In this document: piece by piece, positions 46,101-55,449 of the stretch | How the letters are laid out: the number at the start of each line of letters is the position of its first letter | Numbering within the stretch: the stretch's first letter is position 1 | DNA from: Amborella trichopoda | Lineage: Eukaryota; Streptophyta; Magnoliopsida; Amborellales; Amborellaceae | NCBI RefSeq assembly: GCF_000471905.2 | Contig: NW_006499905.1 | Location: 2,364,488-2,428,487 of the forward strand | DNA: 64,000 bases | Direction of reading: 5' to 3' | Program-made: the position numbers and the translations under genes | Notes under the pieces: generated by a model | What the model was told of the DNA's origin: nothing | The model's input: the letters and a program-made list of their open reading frames with translations, nothing else | Database searches by the model: none

Positions 46101-48494
46101 GTAACTGATTGAGAAGTTTAGGGTGAATGAAAAAGACCTCCACATGGTCTTTATTGATCTAGAGAAAACTTATGATAAAGTACCTCGAGATTTAATTTAG
46201 TGAGTGTTGGAAAAGAATGGAGTCTATATCGACTTGGTGAGAGATATGTATGAGGGAGTGCTAACTAGTATGCAAACGACTAGTAGAGAGACGAGTGAGT
46301 TTTCAGACAATAGGTTTACATTAGGGATCAATATTGAGCTCATACCTCTTTGTCTTAATTATGGACGACTTAACTTGGTACTTACAAGATGAGGTACCGT
46401 GGTGTATATTGTTCGCGGACGACATAGTTTTGATTGATGAGACCCGAAGCGGCATCAACACAAATTTAGAACTTTGGAGGGATGCTTTAGAATCTAAATG
46501 TTTTAAAATTAGGCAAACTAAGACAAATTATATAGAATGCAATTTTGGTAACGATAGGATTAGAGAAGAGGAAACCGTTAAGATTATCGATCAAGAAATA
46601 TCAAAGAAAGCGCACTTTCAATATCTTGGGTCGATAATCGAGGGAAATGAAGAGGTTGAGGAAGATGTCACACTTAGAATTTGAGCTGGGTGGGCGAAGT
46701 GGAGATGTTGAGTTTAATATGATCGTTGTATACCAGTGAAGCTGAAGAGGAAGTTCTTTAGGACAACTGTGACACCAACTTTGCTTCATGGGACTGAATG
46801 TTGGGCGGTCGAGAAACAACATGCTCATAGGATGAGTGTAGCTGAAATAAGGTTGTTGAGATGGATAAGTGGCAAGACAAGAAGGGATAGAATTCGAAAT
46901 GAATATATTCGGGAGAACTTAGGTGTGGCTCCAATAGGTGATAAGATGAAGAAAAATAGACTTAAGTGGGCTGGCCATGTGCAGCATAGATCCAATACAA
47001 CACATATTAGGAGGTGCGAATTGGTTCAAGTGGAAGGCTAAAAAAGCGCAAGGGGTAAGCCCAAAAGGATATAGTTGGAAGTAGTGAGAAATACATGGTT
47101 CTTATAGTTTCACTAAGGGTATGGCCTTGATAGAACAAAATGACAGACCATGATTCGTGTAGCCGATCCCAAATAGTTGAGAAAAGGCTCTAATGATGAT
47201 GACGACGACGTTGGATTGTTTCTTATTAATATTTAGAATTACAGATATTAATATAGGAAAAGAACTATGCTTCTCGCAAAATTTGTTTCACTGCAAGTAA
47301 TTGAGAGCATTTGAAGTAACTAATAGGTGTGCCAGTGTTTTGATATTGTTTAACACATCATGTTTATAGACTTGATTGATGTTGTGCATAAACTAATCAA
47401 TGGGGGTCCTTGACGTTTTCATGTATCATCGAATGACTGACTGATATCCGTATAGACTGTTTAACATTGCCTAGAATTGATCACCCTTTAATCTGTTGAA
47501 CCATTGGATATTTGCTTCCAAGATTTTAAAAGGCTGTTGGTTCCATTTAAGAGCCAGTGCTTCAAAACAGTTTGCAACTACTCATTGACCACTTCTCTTT
47601 CTGTGGAATTCTTTTGTTACTCATCTTTGGATGTATAAAAGGTGGAGCACAAAGAAAAAACCGACCTCTTCGTAATCATCCTCTTTTGCGTTGTCATCTG
47701 ATGGTCTTTTCATAATGTGCTAGGCTCGTCCAGTTCCATTTGTTTTGGTCGAAAACAGTGGAAGATGCAACACGAATGACATTGGTGAAAAGGTACATTA
47801 AATTTGCTATAACTATGTATTCGACATTCCTTCTAGAATCCTTTGAAATTGTAGTATGCAAAAGTTTGAAGATTCGATTGAATAACTGATGTTGTTAATG
47901 GACAGATCCTTCCAAATGGTACTGCATGGCTTCCTGAACTTGTTAAAACCATTACTGAGGTGGTCTTAAATGGCAGCAAACCTATTTTGGTTGACCAGAA
48001 ATTAATTGAAGGACCCGATCCAAATAGTAAGGGCAGGTTCCTCATACCCTTCATTCTTGCCTTCCAGGTAAGATATCTTGTGTTCATCTCTGTATGCTGC
48101 TAATATTGCAGCCACATTCTGTAGTTTATATTTTTGGTACCGTATAGATGTTAATTTTTTAATTGGGAAGTACATAATGTTCTAATATATGTTACACTAC
48201 TGCCATTTACCACCCATTCTGGTGCCGTACGGTGGAGATTTAACTATAGTTTTCCTCTGGTGGAGTTATCTCCACTGCCCAACATCAGGAATAGGTAGTA
48301 GCATATGCTCCCATGGTGTATCATATACATATGTCAAAGTTATGGTATTTTTTATTTCATGGATAACATGTTCATCTTTACAGTATTTCCTTGTGGTGAA
48401 GCCGATTAAGGGTGCCATCAAGGGTGACATTGCTCGGGAGAGTAAACCGCTTTGGGAGCTCCGAGATTTGGGTTTGGCAAAGCGGCAGTTTTGA
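23265..48494 (+). CDS. TOC34: Chloroplast outer-envelope import receptor GTPase Toc34, seven exons
   Basis: Coding exons are 23265-23363, 25663-25770, 26126-26250, 26518-26782, 47724-47792, 47906-48067 and 48384-48494. All junctions are GT/AG and all phases join, giving 312 residues against about 313 in Arabidopsis Toc34. The start follows the family N-terminus ([11 protein letters not shown] at 6-16). Seen motifs: P-loop GKGGVGKSS (44-52), switch DTPG (91-94), THAQ at 160-163 in place of the usual TKxD (normal for Toc GTPases), and ENSGRC (209-214) for base contact. R126 aligns with the dimer-interface arginine. A hydrophobic segment near 267-284 is the C-terminal anchor, followed by a short basic tail facing the intermembrane space. 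Family role: Toc34 binds preprotein transit peptides in a GTP-dependent way with Toc159 and Toc75. Intron 4 is 20.9 kb. No stop, frameshift or lost catalytic residue is present. Toc33 and Toc34 paralogues cannot be told apart here. Confidence 0.95.
24113..24163. repeat. GA microsatellite with TAGTACGTACG junction
   Basis: About 25 AG units in TOC34 intron 1, followed by TAGTACGTACG and then a second, shorter GA run. The same kind of junction occurs at the end of the window. Confidence 0.85.
24190..24600 (-). mobile_element. LTR-like fragment, copy 2 (TOC34 intron 1)
   Basis: It contains TATACCCTCTCTCAAAGG, GCAAGGGAGTCCA and TATTAGCCATG in the same order as the 25095-25540 fragment. The first words also match the LTRs at 59231 and 60904 (TATACCCTCTCTCAAGG, ACAAGGGAATCCACC). 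This suggests a related LTR family. No open frame or second LTR is present. Confidence 0.4.
25095..25540 (-). mobile_element. LTR-like fragment, copy 3 (TOC34 intron 1)
   Basis: It shares TTTGCAAGGGAGTCCA, AACATTAGCCATGACAAAAA and AATTTCAAACTTCTAGA with the two other fragments upstream. It lies only about 120 bp before TOC34 exon 2. Confidence 0.4.
28163..31821 (+). mobile_element. L1-type LINE, 5'-truncated and decayed, with RNase H domain and poly(A)
   Basis: Only the second ORF is left. In order, and split over several frames: the pre-RT linker [20 protein letters not shown] (about 28459-28518), [24 protein letters not shown], the catalytic YADD (about 29477), [26 protein letters not shown], and an RNase H domain. 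In the RNase H domain I see FDGC, the Glu of KHAES and the Asp of VEGDAQ, then [11 protein letters not shown]. In-frame stops (for example 28736 and 29236) and frameshifts make it inactive. No endonuclease domain is recognisable upstream, so it is 5'-truncated. A run of 16 A (31806-31821) closes the 3' end. A target-site duplication was not found. It lies in the same direction as TOC34. Confidence 0.9.
32815..33505 (+). mobile_element. Second LINE, left part (zinc-binding and linker region)
   Basis: Decayed frames keep [14 protein letters not shown] at about 32911-32952, the block that follows the reverse transcriptase in plant L1 elements, then weaker downstream similarity. The last readable piece is TWNIG, where L1 elements usually have W-x-I-W before the RNRRVFEG motif. 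The continuation is found 10.5 kb away at 44046, so this LINE was split by a later insertion. Confidence 0.6.
33771..33910. repeat. Tandem duplication inside the left arm
   Basis: Two copies about 78 bp apart share AAAATTGCAA, TTTTA and ACTTCAACGAATG/GCTTCAACAAATG, then TGCTTAGGAGAC and CCATAGGAA. The right arm has a single copy, so the duplication came after the inverted repeat formed. Confidence 0.6.
36585..36751 (+). mobile_element. Short RTE-derived, SINE-like insertion
   Basis: It contains AAGCCCGGATAAAGGAGGAGG and a GCCAACACAAAACTTTG-type block known from the 5' region of plant RTE elements. It then goes straight to AAAAGTTGGAATAAGGCTC and ATGATGATTATTA, the RTE-like 3' tail. At about 167 bp it looks like an internally deleted RTE or an RTE-mobilised SINE. 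It interrupts the right arm of the large inverted-repeat element. Confidence 0.5.
37087..37121. repeat. GA microsatellite in the left arm of the foldback element
   Basis: GA run of about 17 units. Its counterpart in the right arm is a shorter, interrupted CT tract at about 41229-41270, so the run has grown or shrunk since the arms were copied. Confidence 0.8.
38480..38640. repeat. Short tandem repeats inside the foldback arm (mirrored at 39790-39930)
   Basis: Units of about 45-50 bp contain ACATAAAAAATCA and AAAATGGCA(G/A)AGAGGG. Three units are visible here and the inverted counterpart holds three as well. Confidence 0.65.
41864..42601 (-). mobile_element. RTE retrotransposon 3' fragment
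   Basis: Read on the minus strand the segment gives the RTE C-terminal block: [15 protein letters not shown], then a block ending [19 protein letters not shown], then [11 protein letters not shown]. It ends in an ATGATGATGATAATGATGAT tail at about 41866-41890. The 5' end is cut within the reverse transcriptase region (a LWRDVLE-like reading at 42590). Frames shift inside, so it is dead. It sits in the right arm of the 10.5-kb inverted-repeat element, whose homology resumes on both sides. Confidence 0.8.
43204..43430 (+). mobile_element. LINE scrap (pre-RT linker) in the right arm
   Basis: The frame reads [20 protein letters not shown] and then [18 protein letters not shown], the linker found before the reverse transcriptase in plant L1 elements. 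Homology to the left arm stops at about 43203 and resumes near 43460, so this is an insertion or template-switch filler. Confidence 0.65.
44046..44640 (+). mobile_element. Second LINE, right part (RNase H domain)
   Basis: It starts with HNRRVFEGQ, the motif that follows W-x-I-W in plant L1 elements, and so continues the 32815-33505 piece. Then come KSNIDGCS (first RNase H Asp), [13 protein letters not shown] (Glu) and [13 protein letters not shown] (Asp), near the normal spacing. A stop at 44274 breaks the frame. The order and join support one LINE split by the 10.5-kb insertion. Confidence 0.7.
44758..45130 (-). mobile_element. MULE-type MITE, subfamily A copy 6 (TOC34 intron 4)
   Basis: 373 bp from GGAAAAAGTTTATATAGAGC to TACTAACCGCACCC. 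It inserted into a TA run, with TATATATAT on both sides (44749-44757 and 45131-45139), fitting a 9-bp duplication though the simple sequence makes it ambiguous. It has the usual GAGCCGAGGCTC palindrome. Confidence 0.65.
45150..45676 (-). mobile_element. Endogenous caulimovirid fragment (end of reverse transcriptase plus RNase H)
   Basis: The minus strand encodes part of a pararetroviral polymerase polyprotein. Visible landmarks are [10 protein letters not shown] at the start, [11 protein letters not shown] in the middle, then a DASELGLGG block matching the first RNase H aspartate region, and KEILAIVHC near the end. This combination is typical of plant Caulimoviridae (petuvirus- or florendovirus-like) rather than of Ty3 elements. 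Only about 170 codons remain. The catalytic part of the reverse transcriptase, the protease, the movement protein and the capsid are absent, so it cannot act. It is cut on one side by a TA run with a MITE and on the other by an RTE fragment. Confidence 0.8.
45677..47212 (+). mobile_element. RTE-type non-LTR retrotransposon, 5'-truncated
   Basis: In several shifted frames it keeps the RTE reverse transcriptase: FGPDGI (about 45820), [13 protein letters not shown] with the catalytic FADD (about 46408-46446), [28 protein letters not shown] (about 46786-46818) and [20 protein letters not shown] (about 46849-46908). The 3' end shows the usual AGCCGATCCCAAATAGTTGA followed by a short TGATGATGACGACGACG tail. 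Stops and frameshifts make it inactive. It ends about 510 bp before TOC34 exon 5. Confidence 0.85.
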
Positions 48495-48519
48495 TAATTT
48501 AGCAGTCTCTGTTTATGGA

Positions 48520-48520
<1 letters not shown>

Positions 48521-48560
<40 letters not shown>
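48521..48560. repeat. CT microsatellite just after the TOC34 stop
   Basis: About 19 CT units start 27 bp after the TGA, so they probably lie in the TOC34 3' UTR. A TTTTTATT-type array follows at 48719-48763. Confidence 0.85.
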
Positions 48561-48563
<3 letters not shown>

Positions 48564-48725
48564 TTGTCACTTGCTTACGCATTTCCGGCCACTAGAATTT
48601 TTGGGATAGAGTGTAGTCGTGCATGTGTGATAGGTGAACTTTTGATTATGTTTCCCTGCACTTTGTTGCGAAGTTTTCAATGCATTTATCTCAAAGAGGG
48701 GTCCTGCCATCTCCATATTTATTAT

Positions 48726-48758
<33 letters not shown>

Positions 48759-49487
48759 ATTTTTCCAAGTGTCTTCATGGTTTTCTTATATTATGTATTT
48801 TGTGCTTATGAAATGCTTTGGATTTTGCTGCTGAAATTTCTGCTAGAATGTTTTGCATGACTTCCATGTACCGGCCAGATGTAATGTGGGCACTGTCTTC
48901 ATTTTGGAGAAAAATTTAAGGGTCTGTTTGCTTCCTTGAAGAAAAATCTCCTGAAATTCTAAAGAGAGGGATGATTGATGGTTCGCAGGAGAGAAGCTAT
49001 AGTGCTTGTAGGGGGAGGAGAGTTGGGGGTGAAGGAAATTGACATTTAGAGAATAAATTTCCACCTATTTATTTAGGTGGAAGAACTTTTTACCAGAAAT
49101 GAGGTGAAAATCAAGAGGACCGGAAGATTTCTCCCCCCTATGTGAGCTCAAATCCATCGCATCATTTGAGATTGCCTCATCTAGAAGAATATCCTAGAAA
49201 TTGATTTTCAAGGATCCAAACAGGTGTTGAGAGAAAAGTGAAGTTCGATGGCACATTCTTTACAAATGTAGGGAAACACGAAATAATACGAGGGGAAATA
49301 TATCACAATGCCACAAGAAATGAGAAATTTAATATTTTATCTCTATCTCTTTATTAATTTTAAAAAAGACCTTGAAAACTTGCCTGGTTTCCGGTTGAAA
49401 TTGTTGTAAATGGGCATAATGTGGAATAGTACATCTCCCATGGGATGTCAGCATTAAAAAAACAAAGAAAGAAAAAAAAAAGTTCGT

Positions 49488-49676
49488 GGGTATTTTGATA
49501 TCCCACACTCATATGTGTAGGACTCTTAATGATCATCATTAAATTTGATGTAGATTTTTAGGAAAGTTAAGTCTCGCATTTATATGATAATTTTTTTAAA
49601 ACTATGTGTTAAATTTAATGGTGATTTTTTAAGGTTTTACATACATAGGTATGGGAGGGTTTCATATGATCATTAT
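49488..49676. mobile_element. Small MITE family D, copy 1
   Basis: The two halves are inverted copies. The left has GGACTCTTAATGATCATCAT then TAAATTT. The right has TTAAATTTAATGGTGATTTT then AAGGTTTTACATACATAGG. It resembles 50045-50238. Ends are approximate. Confidence 0.5.
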
Positions 49677-50044
49677 TATTTTGATATTTTTATAATGATA
49701 TATAATCCTTGGATTATAGATCTAATCTAAATCTTGCGTTATGTATTTAATTTTAGGATCTTATTGTTTCTTAGGGTTTTTTCTTTCTTTGAGCTTGGTC
49801 TTGAGGTTAAAGAGGTCATATCCCATAATTTTGGGGTCTTAAAAGTGCTGCTAGATTGGATTTTACTTGAAGCAGTGAATGGGGAAAACATTGGAGCCTA
49901 GAAATCTTTTGAGCATGGTTATAGGATACCATATGATCTATCTTTGTCCACTCAATTGGTTTTGTAGCAGAGAGTTTGGTTTTTCACTTATAGGTATTAG
50001 TGTGGAGTTAAGTTACTTGCGAACCGTGGGAAATTTAAATAGAG

Positions 50045-50238
50045 TAATGATCTTATGAGACTTTTCTACATCCATACGTGTAGGATCTTAAAAGATCATC
50101 ATTAAATTTAGTACAAATTTCTAAAAAAGTTATCATATAGGTGCCAGACTTGATTTTTTTAGAGATCTGCGTTAAATTTAATAGTGATCTTTTGAGGTCT
50201 TACATACGTTGGTGTGGCAGAGTTTCATAATATCATTA
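50045..50238. mobile_element. Small MITE family D, copy 2
   Basis: 194 bp from TAATGATCTTATGAGACTTT to AGTTTCATAATATCATTA. Inverted halves share GTGTAGGATCTTAAAAGATC and its reverse counterpart around GATCTTTTGAGGTCTTACAT. Best-preserved member of the family. Confidence 0.55.
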
Positions 50239-50904
50239 TTTTTATAAAGTATATGTTGTTTCAATATTAAATTTTTTTATGATGGCAGCTTAAAAATTTA
50301 TTTTCATCTCTAATAATAAATATATGTTGCGCTTCGACTTGATCGGTATCTCCAATAAAATTTAAATTTTAAAAATAATATAAATCGAACAGATCTATGA
50401 ACAATTGAAAATATTACAAATTGACGGTCTAGATGATACATTGCAAGTTATATTTTAATTTTATTTATTTCCTTGCATCGGATTAAGCTCTAATTTTAAG
50501 ATTCCATACTTCTCACCATTTCATATTTGTAAATTCCAAACTAAGTCCTTTTAAAATAAGTAGATTGACCAAACTACCCTTAATTTTTTTAAATCTGTTA
50601 GAGCATTTTGATTATTTTTATTTTAATTAATTACATTTTTAATATTTTAATAAGTAATTCATAAATGAGAAGTATGGATATCTAAATTTTGAACTAAATT
50701 AAATAATATAAAAAGGATAATAAATTAAAATACTACAATTGCTATAAAGAGGTGTAAAATATAAAATATATGTATCTATGCTTTAATTTGAAAAATAAAA
50801 AAGGTTTTCTTTGTTAATTTCCCTTTCAATTAAGATGACTATCGCATCAGACAATCTAAATAACTTGTAAATGAAAGTTTTTTATTTTAAAATATTATTT
50901 TAAA

Positions 50905-50980
50905 AATCTGTGTTAAATTTAATGGTGATTTTTTAAAATTTTATAAACATAAATGTGAGAGAATCTAATAGAGTCATTAT
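50905..50980. mobile_element. Small MITE family D, half copy
   Basis: Matches only the right half of copies 1 and 2 (CTGTGTTAAATTTAATGGTG, then a TTTTATAAACATAAATGTGA stretch). The left half is missing. Confidence 0.4.
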
Positions 50981-51565
50981 TTTTTTTTATAATATTGGAA
51001 GTGGGGCCGTGATTTTTAATAAGGCGGTGGACTAGTGAAAGAACAATTGGCCGAATTAACCCAAAGTTCAAAATATTACCGTTGTTTCAACAGACATCCT
51101 CAGGCGCGGGAATCGAGAAGTTCTATCAAATCCAATTTAATAAGCCCGCTAAATTCCACGCGAAACCCAATGCCCCTGTCCGTACTTTCTCTCTCTTCGA
51201 AACGGGTGGTCTAGAGAGCGAAATACTCTGATTTTAAAAACACAGAAGCAAGCACAAAAAAATTGTAAAAAAAGTAAGAGAGAGAGACAAAAGGTTGTTC
51301 CTGATGGTTTCATCTGGCAAGGCGCTTGGGCCTTTGAATTCTAGATAGAGAAACCTCTCCACGGTGAGAAACTACAGTGGATACTGCATGCCAGTCACTG
51401 ATGATAAAGTTAGAGTGAGAGAGAAAGTTCTGTAATGATGGAGGAGTTGTAGAGTGAGAAAGCTTGGCTAGCGGAGAGAATTGACTGTTTAGAGAGAGTG
51501 AGAGAGAGAGAAGGATTGAGGAGTACTTAGTTCGCGATCTTTTGCTGAGGCCTTCTTCATTGTCG

Positions 51566-51614
51566 ATGGGATTCGTCTCTGCAATTTCTCTTCTTGTGCT
51601 CGCTTTCTTTGCAG
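51566..51614 (+). CDS. Possible first coding exon of an unidentified secreted or membrane protein
   Basis: ATG at 51566 opens MGFVSAISLLVLAFFA, a short hydrophobic run typical of a signal peptide. It ends at a clean donor, TTTGCAG|GTCAGT, in phase 1. Upstream (about 51170-51565) is a less AT-rich, GAGAGA-rich stretch that looks like a plant 5' leader. I could not connect it to a second exon in the remaining 12 kb, so the protein family is unknown. It may continue with long introns, or it may be a gene relic. Confidence 0.4.
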
Positions 51615-52401
51615 GTCAGTGAAATATCACATTTCGAAGTAGTGTTGGACTCTTGATTTTTTGTACAGTGAAATGCTATGTTTAGTCTTTAACTTTTAAA
51701 TTCTTTGCTTATTTGCAATAACTGTGGAAGAAGCCACAAATCCTTTCTAGACTGTTTCTTTTGGAGTTTGAACTACTGTAATGTGTTTTGGTGCAGTATT
51801 TTTCATGAGGTAAATGCTTGTTCTTTGACCTTTTGAAACATTTGCACATTTCTCGCTTCTTTTTGCTCAGTGGATTTTGGTAAGATTTCAAGTTTAGGGA
51901 TTCCTGGTTGAATGAATAAAATGCTCGATATTCTTAGTGGATTGCTGTTTTTCTTTTCAGTTATTTTTGTACATTAATGGAGACAATTTTGTACTGTAAT
52001 ACAGGAATCATGTGCTTCCCAGTTGCGATATTAAGATACTTGGCTGTGTTCTTTTGAAGAACTGTATTTTATTTGTCCTCTTTTACTGTCCTTTTTTTAC
52101 ATTTAATGGCGATATTGCTAGATTCAAGTTGTAGATAAACATGAAATCATTGATGTATTAGTCTAAAACGTTGCAAGTATTTTTGGTCGAGTCTTTAATT
52201 TTAAAAGAAAATATAACGAGATATTATTATGTACTAGTTATCGTTTTCTTGATGGTTCATTTAATGCCAACTACTTCTGGGCTTATCACCACGAGAATTC
52301 ATTGTTCCATTAGTTCAACAATTGTAACTTGTAACTAATTCTACAATTAAGAATTCACTAATGTGGAATCCATTATCCACAACATAGACCAATAAACCAG
52401 C

Positions 52402-52437
<36 letters not shown>

Positions 52438-54200
52438 CAACTTACAAATGGAACGGAGAGAGATTTGGCTGGTCTCTGCACATGTGAAATTAAAAATCTC
52501 TGACAATTTGGAAGCTGAGGCGCTATCTAAGACAGCATCGCTCTTAATGCTGCTAGGGAGAAAACCGATTATTATTTAGTGGAATGCCATGCAAATTTGG
52601 ATAAGCCCAAAAATTGCAAGTTGGCTTCTTTCTCTAGATCTTTTCTTTTCAATACGCTTGAAAATATGTCTGATACGTGTTGATTTCTTTGCCCCTTCTA
52701 CGGTTAAGTCCCCAAATTTGGAGCCCTTCCTTATCTTTTGTTCTCCTTCAATAGAGGTGTCATTTGCCTGCTTCTTTACTTCTCAATTAATAAGCCAATA
52801 ATTTTGGCATATTATCCATCCTTTAAAGATGCCCTGCTGTATTTTTTTATCCTCCTCCTTCCATATCTTGTTGAAACCTATGCTTTCAATATTATTGCAT
52901 TCATAGTCAGGACGGAGGAGCATGGAAGGGCTGTATGATATGCCATTGTTGGAATATGTCGGATGATCCATTCTAAGGATAAACAGATGTTAGTGAAGGA
53001 AAGGATGAGAGGAAGATGCATTATATAATGCCCTGGCACAGATAAAGATGAAAACTATTGGAGATGAATTATGTGGAAATATCTCCTTATTTGAGCCCGC
53101 AATTCAATCTCCTTTTTGGAAACTAGGAACAATATTGTGGAGAATTGCTTGAATGGAGACGATACTAATACCATCGTAGGAGAATGATGAGAAAGGATGG
53201 GAGATTAATAGCATTTTTGTCATGTTATTTGTGTATGGAGGAGGCCACTGTGTGAAGGAAACATGGGACCAAATTAAATGGTGTTTTATGAGTTTCCTGA
53301 ATTTTTCTTTGTATAGAATGAGCACATGGATTGGGTGGCAGCAGCAGAGAAATCGGTTGCTAGGCTGAGTGAAAGCCACATAGTTGCCCCTTCACTTGGG
53401 ACCATTGAACTTTTTTGCAATCTGGTTTCTTCAGGAGTATTGGGGTGTTCAGGGATAAAAACGATAGTGTTGTAGATGTCTTCTTTAGTCCCTCGACTTA
53501 TGACTGACAGGATTCAAAATTGTTCAAGATTTCTTTCTCCTCATCTCTTCTTGCTGAAGGTGGCTCAATGAATATAATATGTTGGGCCCCCTATCCATTG
53601 CTCTTGGCAGATGTTAAGGAGGAAATAAATTCGCATGCTGATTCTAATTGTTGCATGTTCGTGTGCTCTTCAGTGATGGCCTTGCAAAGAACAGAGAGGG
53701 AATGGGCTTCAGCTTCCTGCATGTGTACACGGTTACCCCTTTTCTCTATCCCTTTTCCTCTCTCTCTATACTCATCTCTCTTTATGAAATAGCAGTGGAG
53801 CCGCTCTCACTTCTCGCTCTCCTCCGAGCATATGTTTGTCTCTAATTCGCTCCCTCCATACCCATATGGTGTGCACTAATCCTTTAGGAGCATCTGATTT
53901 TGAACTCTTTCCCTCATCCAAATTGTAGTTTTTCTTTTCACTTTTAGTAATATCAAACTAAAGAACCCATTTAGTAACCCATGCAACCTCTATAATTTCC
54001 AAAAACATAAGCAGCAGTTATTCATTACCATTAACCAATTTATAGAGAGAAATAGTTCTTTTGTGCATCACGGGGATTCTCCAGGCTAGTAAAGGCTTCA
54101 ATTTTGATACTTTTCTTCTTTCTGTCATAGTCCTTACCCTAGCCATGGACATGGCTGTGTCAAATTAATTGAGGTCTGCCATTCTTGATAGTGCTTGCTA
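51615..54200. other. Stretch downstream of the 51.6-kb exon, no exon identified
   Basis: It would be intron 1 of the putative gene. A GA run lies at about 52404-52434. Near 53318-53500 a frame reads NEHMDWVAAAEKSVARLSES after an acceptor-like GTATAG, but it meets a stop and lacks a matching donor. I see no transposon signature. Confidence 0.4.
52404..52434. repeat. GA microsatellite
   Basis: About 15 GA units, uninterrupted. Confidence 0.8.
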
Positions 54201-54354
54201 CATTCTCATGAATTTCATGTAATTTCCACAAAACCAGGGTGTTTTGATTCAGAGGGTTTTCCCTTTGTTATCAATAGACACCCAAAACCCAAACTTTAAT
54301 AGTGAGAAAGTGCATAGATGAAAGGGATTGTATACAAAGAGACCGTTTACCTTT

Positions 54355-54500
54355 TTTACTAGGAGGTCACAATTATTCTTACTCATTAGATGTCAAATTG
54401 GATGGCTTGGGTTGTGTCACAAAGTCTGAGAAATGTTTTTTTAGAACTGTGATTCTATTCAATGACACTCTTACAACCACCTGGACACTTCAAAAATGAT
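54355..54500. repeat. Dispersed repeat shared with 7911-8060
   Basis: It carries GAGGTCACAATTATT and TTAGATGTCAAATTGGATGG with spacing like that at 7911-8060. Function and class unknown. Confidence 0.4.
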
Positions 54501-55449
54501 AGTTGTATTGTTTGGAAATGCTTAAATAAACATTAGACTCCAAATGATTAAACCAGAGAACAACACACTCGGGGCCAAATTCACTCGTGCATTCCATATC
54601 ATAGAAACACAGGTTTTTATATTATATACTGGGGACTGAACAATTCCATTGGTTTAATCCTCTGTTACAATTTATATCAGCCTAAAATAGGCCAAATATC
54701 CTTGATTTGGGCCTTGAAACCTATACATACAATTCTAAGAAATAAAATATACAGACACACTTGTTTCTCTCTCAAATACGTTTCACGCACTGCGTATATA
54801 GTCACTTTCTATCTCTCACGCTAAACACAGTGATTCAATCCAATGGAATTCAACCCAACAGAATCGAACTCGACAAAATCGCACCCTTCTCTAATCAAGA
54901 GATGGGTTTATATAGACTTGTTAACTGATAATCACACAATCTTCAACTGATAAAAACATGGAATCATATCCTTCAATTTGCATCTTTATCTTCATGCTGA
55001 CAATCATCTTGATCTTTATCTTCACGCTGATCTACATCTTCATAATCATGAAGTGATAAGCACAAAATTGCAATCTTCGCATATCCTTTGATCATGCGTC
55101 TTTATCTTTACAATCCAATCTTCAAAGTGGTAATCATATATTTCAAATCTACATACAGGCGTCCTTTATGATAATCACATACTTCAATAAATATTCACCT
55201 TCATTTTGAATTCGCAGATTCCAAATTCAGCAGGAACATTGCATGAGCAAAATTAGGGATTTTGTTATCTTTTTGTCACCCGTCAGTTACACTTCTGAAA
55301 CGCTGCTCTAATATGTCTTCATAATTCTTCAATCTCTTTCTGATGACAAATCCTTTAAACATGAAATTTGGAGAGATAACATAATGGTCCAAGTCTCGAT
55401 TCAAATCGATCATAAATGAGAGAGATATCATCCATCAAAGTTACCTTGT

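Larger units (their letters stand above)
26783..47723 (+). other. TOC34 intron 4, 20.9 kb of nested transposons
   Basis: The donor is ACTTGAG|GTGATT after residue 199 and the acceptor is GTGCTAG|GCTCGT before residue 200. Exons on both sides match neighbouring parts of the Toc34 family and join in phase 0, so the interval is one intron. 26783-28160 and 31822-32810 hold no recognised element, apart from a 45-bp direct duplication at about 32339-32430 (AAGCCTTAAAGCTGTTCCAT twice). The identified insertions are listed separately. Confidence 0.85.
48561..51200. other. Intergenic region downstream of TOC34
   Basis: AT-rich, with the 3' end of TOC34 (polyadenylation site not determined) and three members of a small inverted-repeat family (49488-49676, 50045-50238 and a half copy at 50905-50980). 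Near 50340-50460 a stretch resembles the interior of the MULE-type MITEs. No gene is supported. Confidence 0.55.

Noticed and set aside
47833-48087. 84-codon frame on the minus strand
   Set aside because: It is the antisense shadow of TOC34 exon 6.
53318-53500. Exon-like frame NEHMDWVAAAEKSVARLSES after GTATAG
   Set aside because: It runs into a stop without a convincing donor, is out of reach of any supported neighbour exon, and matches no family I recognise.
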